Positions 1 through 5,674 of a stretch of DNA of 9,223 bases are shown in pieces (position 1 is the first letter of the stretch; the number at the start of each line of letters is the position of its first letter). The notes under the pieces were generated by a model. That model was not told the DNA's origin. It did no database searches and saw only the letters and a program-made list of their open reading frames with translations. Position numbers and translations under genes: made by a program. Source of the DNA: an uncultured Hymenobacter sp. (GTDB lineage: Bacteria > Bacteroidota > Bacteroidia > Cytophagales > Hymenobacteraceae); contig CALMOO010000541.1 in NCBI GenBank assembly GCA_937871705.1, positions 5,716-14,938 of the forward strand. Direction: 5' to 3'.

Positions 1-51
1 TGAAAACGCGACATGAAATTTAGGAGTTAGAAAGTACGAGTAAGAAAACGC

Positions 52-82
52 CTGTCCTTGCGAGTCTGCGAAGCAAGGACAG
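52..82 (-). terminator. Hairpin just downstream of the GH1-like gene, likely terminator
   Basis: A perfect 10-bp stem (CTGTCCTTGC at 52-61 pairing with GCAAGGACAG at 73-82) encloses an 11-nt loop. It begins 10 bp past the stop codon of the minus-strand glycosidase gene. Read on the minus strand it is followed by GGCGTTTTCTT, a short and interrupted T run, so it fits a rho-independent terminator of moderate strength. The arm and loop sequence could also be an interspersed repeat of the genome, which cannot be judged from one copy. Confidence 0.5.
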
Positions 83-92
83 ACCTTCGGCC

Positions 93-1412
93 CTAGTGCA
101 GTTCCGGGGGGGTAGAGTTGACGGTGGCGGTGGATGGATTGCGGCGGATGCGCTTGGCGTTGACCTGCTGCTGCTTGGCCCAGGGCTGGTTGGCTTCGCT
201 GGGTAGCACCAGCGGTATTTGCAGGCACATGCTTTGGGCGGGCAGCACTTGGCGCCAGTCTTCGATGAGCTGCTTGTAGGCCGTGCCCACGGGCCGGATA
301 TTGCGGTCCAAGTCGTAGAGGCCCAGTGGGTTGAGGTTGCCGTTGTTTTCGCGCAGGGCCGAGTCCCAGTCCACCTGGTCGGTGAGCGAGTACCAAGTAA
401 AGCCCACAATGGGCACGCCATCGTTGCGCACGCGCAGCACGTTGGCCCATTCCTTCCAGAGCCAGAGCACGGCCTCGTCGCCGTTGGGGCCCTGCCAGCG
501 GTTGGTTTCGGTGTGCATGACGGGTAGGCGGTAGCGGTCGTGATACTGCGTAGTAATAACGTGGTAGCCAAACACTTCGCCCGATGCCTGGGTACTGCCG
601 TCGGCGCGCACGCGGTGCTCATTGGTGTAGTAGTAGTCGTTGCCCATGATGCACTGATGCTTGAGGCTGTTGCCCAGGAAAAAGTGATACTCATCGCGGG
701 TCATGCCGTTATCCATCAGGTACTCATACATTTCGGAGTCGACGCGCCGGCCGTAGTTCAGGTCTAAAGACAGGAAGCGCTTGGCGTTCATGAGCTCGGC
801 CGGCTTGATGGCGGCCGGGTTTTCGGCGTGAAAGTATTCGCTCGACTCGCTCTGGATGAAGAGCGCATCGGGCCGCACTTCCAGAATGGCCTGCATAGCC
901 AGTACGTTGGCTTTCACCACGTTTTTGAGGGCCGTTACGAAGGCCAGGTCGCTGCTGAGCTGCTCGTTCCACCAGCCAAAAAGGCCCGAAAACTCGGCGC
1001 AGATGTACATTTCGTTGACCGGCGTGTAGAGCTGCACCCACGGAAAGCGCTGAGCAAACGCCTTGGCATAATCGGCGAAAAGCGGCGCAAAATCGAGGTT
1101 CTGAAAATTGCCCAGCCAGTCGGGCACCCCAAAGTGGCACAGGTCTACGATGGGCATGATGTTGCGGCGGAGCAGGTCCCGAAAAGTCTCGTCGGCAAAT
1201 GACCAGTCGTACTTGCCTACCCCCAGCCAAGTGGTGTGGATGGGCGGCCCGTAGCGCAGAAAGCGGATACCCAACTCCTCAACCAAATCAAAATCCTTTT
1301 TCCAGTACTTGTAGTGGCCGCATTTTTCCATTTCATCCACGCGCAGCTTGCCGTTTTGAATAGTGGGGTTGCTGTTTTCGATGCCCGTGGCGAACAGAAA
1401 TTGAGTTTCCAT
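93..1412 (-). CDS. Divergent glycoside hydrolase family 1-like protein (beta-glycosidase type)
   Basis: This encodes a 439-residue protein with a GH-A clan TIM-barrel pattern closest to family 1 glycosidases, which hydrolyse beta-linked glucosides or galactosides. Visible marks are LCHFGVPDWL at 91-100, the acid/base motif TPVNE with Glu134, the nucleophile motif HTETN with Glu302, and late GH1-like segments GFTWYSLTDQVDW (337-349) and GLYDLDRNIRP (364-374). The nucleophile motif departs from the usual ITENG, so the substrate may differ from classic beta-glucosides. No signal peptide is seen, which suggests a cytoplasmic enzyme. The barrel seems to end near residue 386, leaving about 50 residues of Q-, N- and P-containing tail. 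The start at 1412 is preferred because an in-frame ATG at 1481 would put 23 non-family residues inside the terminator hairpin. The length is normal for GH1. The family call is firm to clan level and less certain to family. Confidence 0.75.
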   Translation of the reverse strand: METQFLFATGIENSNPTIQNGKLRVDEMEKCGHYKYWKKDFDLVEELGIRFLRYGPPIHTTWLGVGKYDWSFADETFRDLLRRNIMPIVDLCHFGVPDWLGNFQNLDFAPLFADYAKAFAQRFPWVQLYTPVNEMYICAEFSGLFGWWNEQLSSDLAFVTALKNVVKANVLAMQAILEVRPDALFIQSESSEYFHAENPAAIKPAELMNAKRFLSLDLNYGRRVDSEMYEYLMDNGMTRDEYHFFLGNSLKHQCIMGNDYYYTNEHRVRADGSTQASGEVFGYHVITTQYHDRYRLPVMHTETNRWQGPNGDEAVLWLWKEWANVLRVRNDGVPIVGFTWYSLTDQVDWDSALRENNGNLNPLGLYDLDRNIRPVGTAYKQLIEDWRQVLPAQSMCLQIPLVLPSEANQPWAKQQQVNAKRIRRNPSTATVNSTPPELH

Positions 1413-1667
1413 AGAGGAGTTTAAAGGGTGCGGCGTAAAGGGAAGGCCGTAAAATGAAAAAACCGGGAAGCTAGCAATCACTAGCTTCCCGGTTTAACGG
1501 AAAATATTGGGTCGAGGGTGCAGCCGGCTGGCTGCAGACAACGAATACGTTAGCTCTTCATTTCGGCTTCATACAACTGGTAGGCCGAGGGTTGGGGCCC
1601 GCCGAGGGGGGTAGGGCCGGCGCAAGCCAGTGGCAGCCATGCGCCAGCGCTTGCCCCGGGCCAGGCT
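1413..1667 (-). other. Leader/intergenic region between DUF4394 gene and GH1-like gene
   Basis: This 255-bp gap holds a strong hairpin at 1460-1495 and a small 7-bp stem-loop at 1519-1536 (TGCAGCC with GGCTGCA, 4-nt loop). No clear TAnnTTTG box for the glycosidase gene is visible. Only 47 bp separate the strong hairpin from the start codon, so either the promoter is unrecognisable within those 47 bp or transcription starts upstream and passes the hairpin. Confidence 0.5.
1460..1495 (-). terminator. Strong rho-independent terminator-like hairpin
   Basis: The arms at 1460-1474 (AAACCGGGAAGCTAG) and 1481-1495 pair perfectly over 15 bp around a 6-nt loop. On the minus strand the stem runs into TTTTTCATTTT, a good U tract. 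It lies 173 bp beyond the stop of the DUF4394 gene, whose transcript it probably ends, and only 47 bp before the glycosidase start. Confidence 0.75.
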
Positions 1668-3740
1668 TTATTCGACAACGAGGCGCTTGCTAACGGTGCC
1701 TTCGCTCGTGAGCAGGCGTAGCGTGTACACGCCCCGCACCACGCCCGGCAATGGTAGCAGCTGCGCGGCCGAACTGGCGGGCAGCGCCGTGCGCAGCACG
1801 CACTGGCCCAGGCTGTTCACGAGGCTAGCTTCGGTGGCCTGGCGGCCCAAAGTGGGGGGTAGGCTCACCTGCACCGCGCCCCGCGTCGGGTTTGGGTACA
1901 CGCCAACTTGCTGGCTGAGAGCGGCCGGCACCGTCGCCAGCAGGGCTTGCGTGAGCGAGGCCAGCCCCGACAGGTTGGTGCCCAGGCCAATGCGGCCCAC
2001 GGAGGCAACGGCGCCCGTCGTCAGGTCAACGGTATACAGGTTGTCGAAGCTGGGCAGGGTAGGCGAGCCGCCCGGCGAGAGCGCCAGGAAAGCGGTATTG
2101 GTAGTGGTGCCGGGCGCGTTATAAATGTCAAACTCGGCGCCATCGGTGCTGGTAAGGCCCGCGGCGGCACCCACCGCCGTGAGGGTGCCATCGTCGGGCG
2201 GGTTCTGGAGGTAGAGCTGGCCAGCCGCCGCGTCGTAGTCATAAAGCAGGGTGGCATTGGCCGGGCTGCCGCTGTTGGTGTAAGCGGCGGCGCTGATGCG
2301 GGGCCCGCTGGTTAGGTTGCCATCGGTAAAGGAGAGGGTGCCATCGATGGGGTTGAGGCGGTAGTTGGCGCCGGTAGTGCTCACCACCCGGATGCGGTCC
2401 GCGGTGGGGTTAACGTCGAAGCCTACCCGGTCAGTGGTCGTGCCCAGGGCCAAGCTGAGGGCCGTGGTGCCCACCGTAGTCAGGGCGCCGGTGGTCAGGT
2501 TTACGGAGTAGAGATTAGCGTTGGCAGCGGTGAGCGCCGCGTTGTAGCCCAGGGCGTAGAGCTGGCCGTTGGCGGGCCGAAAATCCAGGCCCACTACCGC
2601 CTGACCCGTGGGCAAATCACCGCCAAAATTCACGGCCGAGCGCACCACGCCGGGCGCGCCTGAGTCAAACGAAATCAGGTTGCCGCCGGCCAGGCCGTAG
2701 AGCAGCTGCCCAGTGAGCGCAGGCTGGGTAGGCGGGTCAATAACGACGGCGATATCGCGGATGTCGAGCGGCGTGAGGGCCGACGCGGGCACGGTGTTGC
2801 CGCGCAGCGTGGCGGCGCCGGTAGCCAGGTCGAGGGCGTAGAAGTTGCTGCTCGACAAGCCACTGGCGTTCCGAATAGTTACCTCCGTGAGGTAGGCCTC
2901 GTTGAGGCCGGTGCTGGCATTGTAGTACACATCGGCGCTCAGGGCCACGGCATCGCCGATGCCGTAGCTGCCGAGCATCACGGTTTTGGAGTTGGTCAGC
3001 GTGCCGCTGTTGGGCGGGTTTTGCACCGACAAAAAGCCGTTGTTGGCGCTGGCCGTGCCGGGCGCGTCGAGGGCATAAAGCGTAGTACTGGTGCTGCCGA
3101 TGTACGAGTTGGTATACGCCACCGACGCGATACTCGGGGCCAGCGCCGTGTTCGGCGCCGCGTAGGTAAGGCTGGCATCAGTGGCCGCAATGCCACCGGT
3201 GCTGGGGTTGAGGCGGTAATTAGCCCCGCTACCCCCCTCCACCCGAATGCGGTCAACGGTTGGGTTAAAATCGAATCCGATGCGCGTAGCTACCGAGCCC
3301 AAGGCCAGCGTGATGGCCGCCGGACCCACCGGCGTTGCTACCCCCGTGGCCGGGGCCAGCACGTAGAGGCGCGCGTTGTTGGCGGTCAGGCTGGCATCGT
3401 AGCCCAGCGCGTAAAGCTGGCCGGTGTTGGGCCGATAATCCATTCCTACCAGCGTTTGGCCAGTCGCTACCCCCGTAATCAGGGTTGGGGCCATAGTAAG
3501 CACCGCCGCCCCGGTACCGGGATTGATGGCGACCAGCCCCTGCGTGCCCACCGCCGCCCCCGCCGGGAAAAACGGATTGCTGCCGGCGGCTATGGTCTGG
3601 CTCAGGGTGCCCAGGCCATAAATAGTCGGGGTTTGGGCCGAGGCCGATGTGGCCATTAGGCTGAGCCCCAAGCCTAGCGCTACGAGCCGCAAGCGGCTGC
3701 CAAGCAGGCGTGACGAAAAATCTAGTACAGCTGCGTTCAT
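1668..3740 (-). CDS. Secreted DUF4394 tandem-domain protein with T9SS type A sorting tail
   Basis: This encodes a 690-residue exported protein. Residues 1-35 form a Sec signal peptide: an Arg-containing start, a hydrophobic core VALGLGLSL and an ASA|Q cleavage site. Two DUF4394-like units follow. Each has a VGxDxRPxxGQLYALGY motif (98-114 and 383-399), an RxGFDxNPTxDRIRV motif (153-167 and 438-452) and a GANYRLNP motif shortly after. Residues from about 613 form a type A C-terminal sorting domain, with VYPNPTRG near its start and ending GVYTLRL...SKRLVVE. It should therefore cross the outer membrane through the type IX secretion system and be anchored to the surface or released. DUF4394 has no assigned biochemical role; a beta-propeller-like fold is an inference from the repeated short strands. 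The start at 3740 is chosen because the signal peptide begins there; an upstream in-frame ATG at 3833 would only add an unrelated 31-residue extension. The gene appears monocistronic. Confidence 0.9.
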   Translation of the reverse strand: MNAAVLDFSSRLLGSRLRLVALGLGLSLMATSASAQTPTIYGLGTLSQTIAAGSNPFFPAGAAVGTQGLVAINPGTGAAVLTMAPTLITGVATGQTLVGMDYRPNTGQLYALGYDASLTANNARLYVLAPATGVATPVGPAAITLALGSVATRIGFDFNPTVDRIRVEGGSGANYRLNPSTGGIAATDASLTYAAPNTALAPSIASVAYTNSYIGSTSTTLYALDAPGTASANNGFLSVQNPPNSGTLTNSKTVMLGSYGIGDAVALSADVYYNASTGLNEAYLTEVTIRNASGLSSSNFYALDLATGAATLRGNTVPASALTPLDIRDIAVVIDPPTQPALTGQLLYGLAGGNLISFDSGAPGVVRSAVNFGGDLPTGQAVVGLDFRPANGQLYALGYNAALTAANANLYSVNLTTGALTTVGTTALSLALGTTTDRVGFDVNPTADRIRVVSTTGANYRLNPIDGTLSFTDGNLTSGPRISAAAYTNSGSPANATLLYDYDAAAGQLYLQNPPDDGTLTAVGAAAGLTSTDGAEFDIYNAPGTTTNTAFLALSPGGSPTLPSFDNLYTVDLTTGAVASVGRIGLGTNLSGLASLTQALLATVPAALSQQVGVYPNPTRGAVQVSLPPTLGRQATEASLVNSLGQCVLRTALPASSAAQLLPLPGVVRGVYTLRLLTSEGTVSKRLVVE
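1971..3623 (-). repeat. Protein-level tandem duplication of DUF4394 unit
   Basis: Two units, residues about 40-345 and 346-590 of the encoded protein, share the same ordered motifs: YGL, VGxDxRPxxGQLYALGY, TxxVGxxAxxLALG, RxGFDxNPTxDRIRV, GANYRLNP and QNPPxxGTLT. Between the last motif and the end of its unit, unit 1 carries an extra stretch (about 255-345). The match is in protein sequence; the DNA has diverged, which points to an old duplication. Confidence 0.7.
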
Positions 3741-3849
3741 AAGAAAAGAAAAAGAGTGGGAAAAGAGTGTAAACGTCTTGAATATACGAGCTACTGAGTG
3801 CTGTACGAAGCCCGGCGCAGGGTAGGTATACAAGCTTATCAGGACCTCA

Positions 3850-3876
3850 TAAATATAAAATCGTTTTGATTATCAA
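3850..3876 (-). promoter_or_regulatory. Candidate Bacteroidota promoter for the DUF4394 gene
   Basis: On the minus strand TTG (3874-3876) is followed after 16 bp by TATATTTA (3850-3857), which matches the Bacteroidota -7 consensus TAnnTTTG except at the last base. The spacing is somewhat short for the usual -33/-7 arrangement. The -33 part overlaps an 11-bp palindrome, TTGAT-N-ATCAA at 3866-3876, which could be a regulator site. Start codon distance is about 110 bp. Confidence 0.4.
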
Positions 3877-3959
3877 TGCGTAAGGCGAGGCTAAGGTAGG
3901 GTAGCACGCGCCGCATTAGCTGGCGCACGTGCCCAGCCAGCAGCCAGAGCAGCAAAGCA

Positions 3960-3997
3960 AAAACCGGAAAGCCGTTGGATGACAGCTTTCCGGTTTT
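3960..3997 (-). terminator. Rho-independent terminator of the ars-like operon
   Basis: A perfect 13-bp stem (AAAACCGGAAAGC at 3960-3972 with GCTTTCCGGTTTT at 3985-3997) encloses a 12-nt loop. On the minus strand it ends in TTTTTGCTTTGC, and it lies 47 bp after the acetyltransferase stop. It closes the arsR-led transcript. Confidence 0.8.
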
Positions 3998-4044
3998 GCT
4001 GGAAATTAGCTACTTGTGAGCTAGCGGCGCCTAGCCCGTTGGCC

Positions 4045-4602
4045 TTAAGCCGAGGTGGGCGCCGGGGAGGGGGTAGGGCTGGCCAGTGTGGTAGAGCGCG
4101 GCGAGGCTTCGGTGCCAACTACCAGGCTGCGGCGCTCCAGCAGCAGCGTGTCGCGCCAGCGGCCATGCAACTGCCCAATGCGCTCGCGGCGGCCCACCGT
4201 GCGGAAGCCCGCCCCGGCATGCAGGCGCAGGCTGGCCGTGTTCTCCGGGAAAATGCCCGCTTGCAGCGTCCAGAGGCCCTGCTGCTCGGCCTCGGCCACG
4301 AGGGCGGCCAGCAGCTGCCGCCCTACCCCCTGCCCGCGCGCCTCAGCGGCCACGTAGAGGCTGACCTCGGCCACGCCCGCGTACACGCATCGGCTCGACA
4401 CCGGCGAGAGCGCCGCCCACCCCAGCACCGGCCCAGCGGGGGCGGCCACGGCTACCAGGCGGCCGTGGGGTAGGTGGCTCTCGTCCCAGGCTTCCCAGCT
4501 GGGCGCGGTAGTGTTAAAGGTAGCATGGCCCGTAGCTAAGCCCTGCTCATAAATTGTGCGCACGGCAGGCCAGTGCGCGGCGGTAATAGGGATGATGGTC
4601 AT
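4045..4602 (-). CDS. GNAT N-acetyltransferase, phosphinothricin/arsinothricin (Pat/ArsN1) type
   Basis: This 185-residue acetyl-CoA-dependent N-acetyltransferase belongs to the family that acetylates phosphinothricin, methionine sulfoximine or the organoarsenical antibiotic arsinothricin. Visible marks are IYEQGLATGHATFN (17-30), the core beta strand AEVSLYV (78-84), the acetyl-CoA pyrophosphate loop ARGQGVGRQLL (88-98), the FPENTASLRLHAGAGFR segment (118-134) and the family's late GRWRDT motif (147-152). It is the last gene of an operon led by arsR and a DUF6428 gene, 30 bp after the small ORF and 47 bp before a terminator. In known arsenic operons this type of gene is named arsN1, and that context is why arsinothricin or a similar glutamate analogue is the favoured substrate. 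The last 25 residues are a Ser/Thr/Pro/Ala tail not usual for the family. The family call is strong; the substrate is inferred. Confidence 0.85.
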   Translation of the reverse strand: MTIIPITAAHWPAVRTIYEQGLATGHATFNTTAPSWEAWDESHLPHGRLVAVAAPAGPVLGWAALSPVSSRCVYAGVAEVSLYVAAEARGQGVGRQLLAALVAEAEQQGLWTLQAGIFPENTASLRLHAGAGFRTVGRRERIGQLHGRWRDTLLLERRSLVVGTEASPRSTTLASPTPSPAPTSA

Positions 4603-4632
4603 TGCGCCAGGGTAGGTAGTGCGAAACGCAAA

Positions 4633-4728
4633 TTAATAAGCTTGCCGAAGCATAGCGGCGTATTCGTTGGGCAAGGGCACGTAGCCCACCAGGTTGCCGT
4701 GCACATCAGAGAAGAAGGTGATAGTCAT
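4633..4728 (-). CDS. Small ORF, 31 residues, inside the ars-like operon
   Basis: An ATG at 4728 opens a 31-codon frame ending in TAA at 4633-4635. It sits 20 bp after the DUF6428 gene and 30 bp before the acetyltransferase gene, filling the gap at operon-like spacing. The peptide starts MTITFFSDVHGN, continues through VGYVPLPNEYAAM and ends RQAY. Its composition is soluble and mixed, with no cysteine and no membrane segment. The FFSDVHGN start resembles the first strand of metallophosphoesterases, but the remaining metal-binding motifs are absent, so either this is coincidence or only a start was kept. I do not recognise a family. It could be a real small protein or the remnant of a lost gene between the DUF6428 and acetyltransferase genes. 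Confidence 0.55.
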   Translation of the reverse strand: MTITFFSDVHGNLVGYVPLPNEYAAMLRQAY

Positions 4729-4748
4729 GAGCGGCGGAGGGGATAAGC

Positions 4749-5207
4749 TTAGCAGCACCCGCCGCCGGGCGTGCAGCAGGCTACTGGCAGCTGCGGCAGC
4801 GCCCCAAACTGGCTCGGAATGCCGCAGGCATCTTGGGCCAGGCAGGCCGTGTGCATAGGCGTCAGCCGAAAATCGGTGCCATCGAAAGCTAACCCGAACC
4901 TGCCGATGGTTGCCTGCTGATATTCCACCTCAATGCTCAGCTCCTCATTCCCTAGAATTTTCTCCGCAAGCTGAAGAATGTGCAGAAATTTTTGCGGAGC
5001 CAGCCGGTGGTCGTAATCGCCCGCTTCCCAAAGCTGAAAATTAGCTGCCGTTTCCCGGCGCTCTACCCCCCCGCAATCGATGAAGTGCTTGGTTACCAGG
5101 CCCACTTCCGTCACGTGGAAATGAGCCGGTAGGTAGTCGCCACTGGGCAACCGAAAATTAACGGCCGGTAGTTCGGCCAAGGCTTGCTTCATTTCAAAGA
5201 TTTTCAT
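4749..5207 (-). CDS. DUF6428 family protein (ars-operon associated)
   Basis: This encodes a 152-residue cytoplasmic protein of the DUF6428 type. Visible marks are LPAHFHVTEVG (26-36), IDCGG (43-47), LWEAGDYDHRL (59-69) with its Asp and His residues, and a C-terminal region with six cysteines at 122, 128, 144, 145, 151 and 152, the last four in two CC pairs. Genes of this family are commonly found next to arsR in Bacteroidota arsenic operons, and here it lies 31 bp after arsR. The biochemical role is unknown. The His motif plus the cysteine tail make metal or metalloid binding plausible, which is an inference. Met1 at 5207 is kept because it gives operon-like spacing; Met6 is an alternative. 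Confidence 0.8.
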   Translation of the reverse strand: MKIFEMKQALAELPAVNFRLPSGDYLPAHFHVTEVGLVTKHFIDCGGVERRETAANFQLWEAGDYDHRLAPQKFLHILQLAEKILGNEELSIEVEYQQATIGRFGLAFDGTDFRLTPMHTACLAQDACGIPSQFGALPQLPVACCTPGGGCC

Positions 5208-5215
5208 GCGCTCTT

Positions 5216-5229
5216 CAACTTAAAAGTTG
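5216..5229. promoter_or_regulatory. Short dyad in the arsR-DUF6428 gap
   Basis: CAACTT (5216-5221) and AAGTTG (5224-5229) are complementary around 2 bp, 8 bp upstream of the DUF6428 start codon. It could form a small RNA hairpin affecting translation of the second gene or be a minor protein site. It does not match the arsR operator arms. Confidence 0.3.
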
Positions 5230-5238
5230 GCGGATATT

Positions 5239-5589
5239 TTAGCAGGTGCAGGTAGTAGTAGGCTCGCAAGCCGGGCTCGTAGTGGCTGCACTAAAAAAGG
5301 CTGTAAACTGCTGCTGCACTTGCCGTAGCAAGTCCGTATTGAGGCAGTAGCAGATGGTCAGCCCATCAATTTCACCCCGAATCAAATCGAGCGCTTTCAG
5401 CCCTTGCAAGTGCTGCGACACGGTAGTGCGCGAGAGCGGTAGCTCGGCCGCGATATCGCCCGATATGCAGGTTTGCTTGCTGGCTAGCAGCTGAATAATG
5501 GCTACCCGCGCCGGGTGGGCTAGGGCCTTGGCCACGCGGGCCAGCTGCTGCTGCTCTTGGGTGAAAATGGTGGTTTTGGCGTAAGTCAT
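5239..5589 (-). CDS. arsR: ArsR/SmtB-family metalloregulatory repressor
   Basis: This encodes a 116-residue winged-helix repressor expected to bind DNA as a dimer and release it on binding a metalloid. Visible marks are the N-terminal KALAHPARVAIIQLL helix (21-35), TCISGDI (40-46), the recognition helix LSRTTVSQHLQGLK (52-65) and the wing LIRGEIDGLTICYCLN (69-84). Cysteines are at 41, 80, 82, 108, 114 and 116. Relatives usually carry TCICGDI; here the second Cys is Ser, so the sensor probably uses another pair, such as the CYC of the wing or the CxC of the tail. It is the first gene of the operon. The start at 5589 is chosen over an in-frame ATG at 5625 because that codon lies inside the operator and ahead of the -7 box. 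The leader would be only about 17-20 nt. Autoregulation is strongly suggested by the operator. Confidence 0.9.
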   Translation of the reverse strand: MTYAKTTIFTQEQQQLARVAKALAHPARVAIIQLLASKQTCISGDIAAELPLSRTTVSQHLQGLKALDLIRGEIDGLTICYCLNTDLLRQVQQQFTAFFSAATTSPACEPTTTCTC

Positions 5590-5603
5590 GGCACTAGTAA
5601 GAG

Positions 5604-5627
5604 CTATGACGCAAACATACGTCATAG
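5604..5627 (-). promoter_or_regulatory. Operator-promoter of the ars-like operon
   Basis: A perfect 8-bp inverted repeat (arms CTATGACG at 5604-5611 and CGTCATAG at 5620-5627) encloses exactly 8 bp. On the minus strand those 8 bp read TATGTTTG, a full match to the Bacteroidota -7 element TAnnTTTG. It ends 14 bp upstream of the arsR start codon. Binding of a dimer to the two arms would cover the -7 box, as expected for ArsR autorepression. No good -33 TTG is seen; that position falls in the T tail of the preceding terminator. Confidence 0.75.
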
Positions 5628-5637
5628 GTTGGTAAGT

Positions 5638-5666
5638 AAAAGCCCGAAAAGTTATTTCGGGCTTTT
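5638..5666 (-). terminator. Rho-independent terminator of the sugar symporter gene
   Basis: A perfect 12-bp stem (AAAAGCCCGAAA at 5638-5649 with TTTCGGGCTTTT at 5655-5666) encloses a 5-nt loop. It starts 8 bp past the symporter stop codon. On the minus strand it ends in a TTTT run and is followed within 10 bp by the arsR operator, so it insulates the ars-like promoter. Confidence 0.85.
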
Positions 5667-5674
5667 ACTTGCTG

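Larger units (their letters stand above)
3741..4044. other. Intergenic region between acetyltransferase and DUF4394 genes
   Basis: This 304-bp gap contains the terminator of the ars-like operon (3960-3997) and the candidate promoter of the DUF4394 gene (3850-3876). The roughly 110-nt leader after that promoter is purine-rich on the plus strand (pyrimidine-rich in the transcript) close to the start codon. No gene is supported here. Confidence 0.6.

Noticed and set aside
1413..1481. 23-residue N-terminal extension of the glycosidase from an ATG at 1481
   Set aside because: The extension covers the terminator hairpin and has no family similarity; the ATG at 1412 starts the barrel normally.
1553..1667. 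Minus-strand frame downstream of the DUF4394 gene ending in PSAYQLYEAEMKS, like a protein C-terminus
   Set aside because: It has no usable start codon, is out of frame with the preceding gene and matches no family; it could be a relic, but there is too little to call.
3021..3659. Long plus-strand frame opposite the DUF4394 gene
   Set aside because: It is Arg/Gly/Ala-rich shadow coding opposite a well-supported gene in GC-rich DNA, without domain features.
5590..5625. 12-residue extension of ArsR from the ATG at 5625
   Set aside because: The ATG lies inside the operator and upstream of the -7 box, so it would not be transcribed from this promoter.
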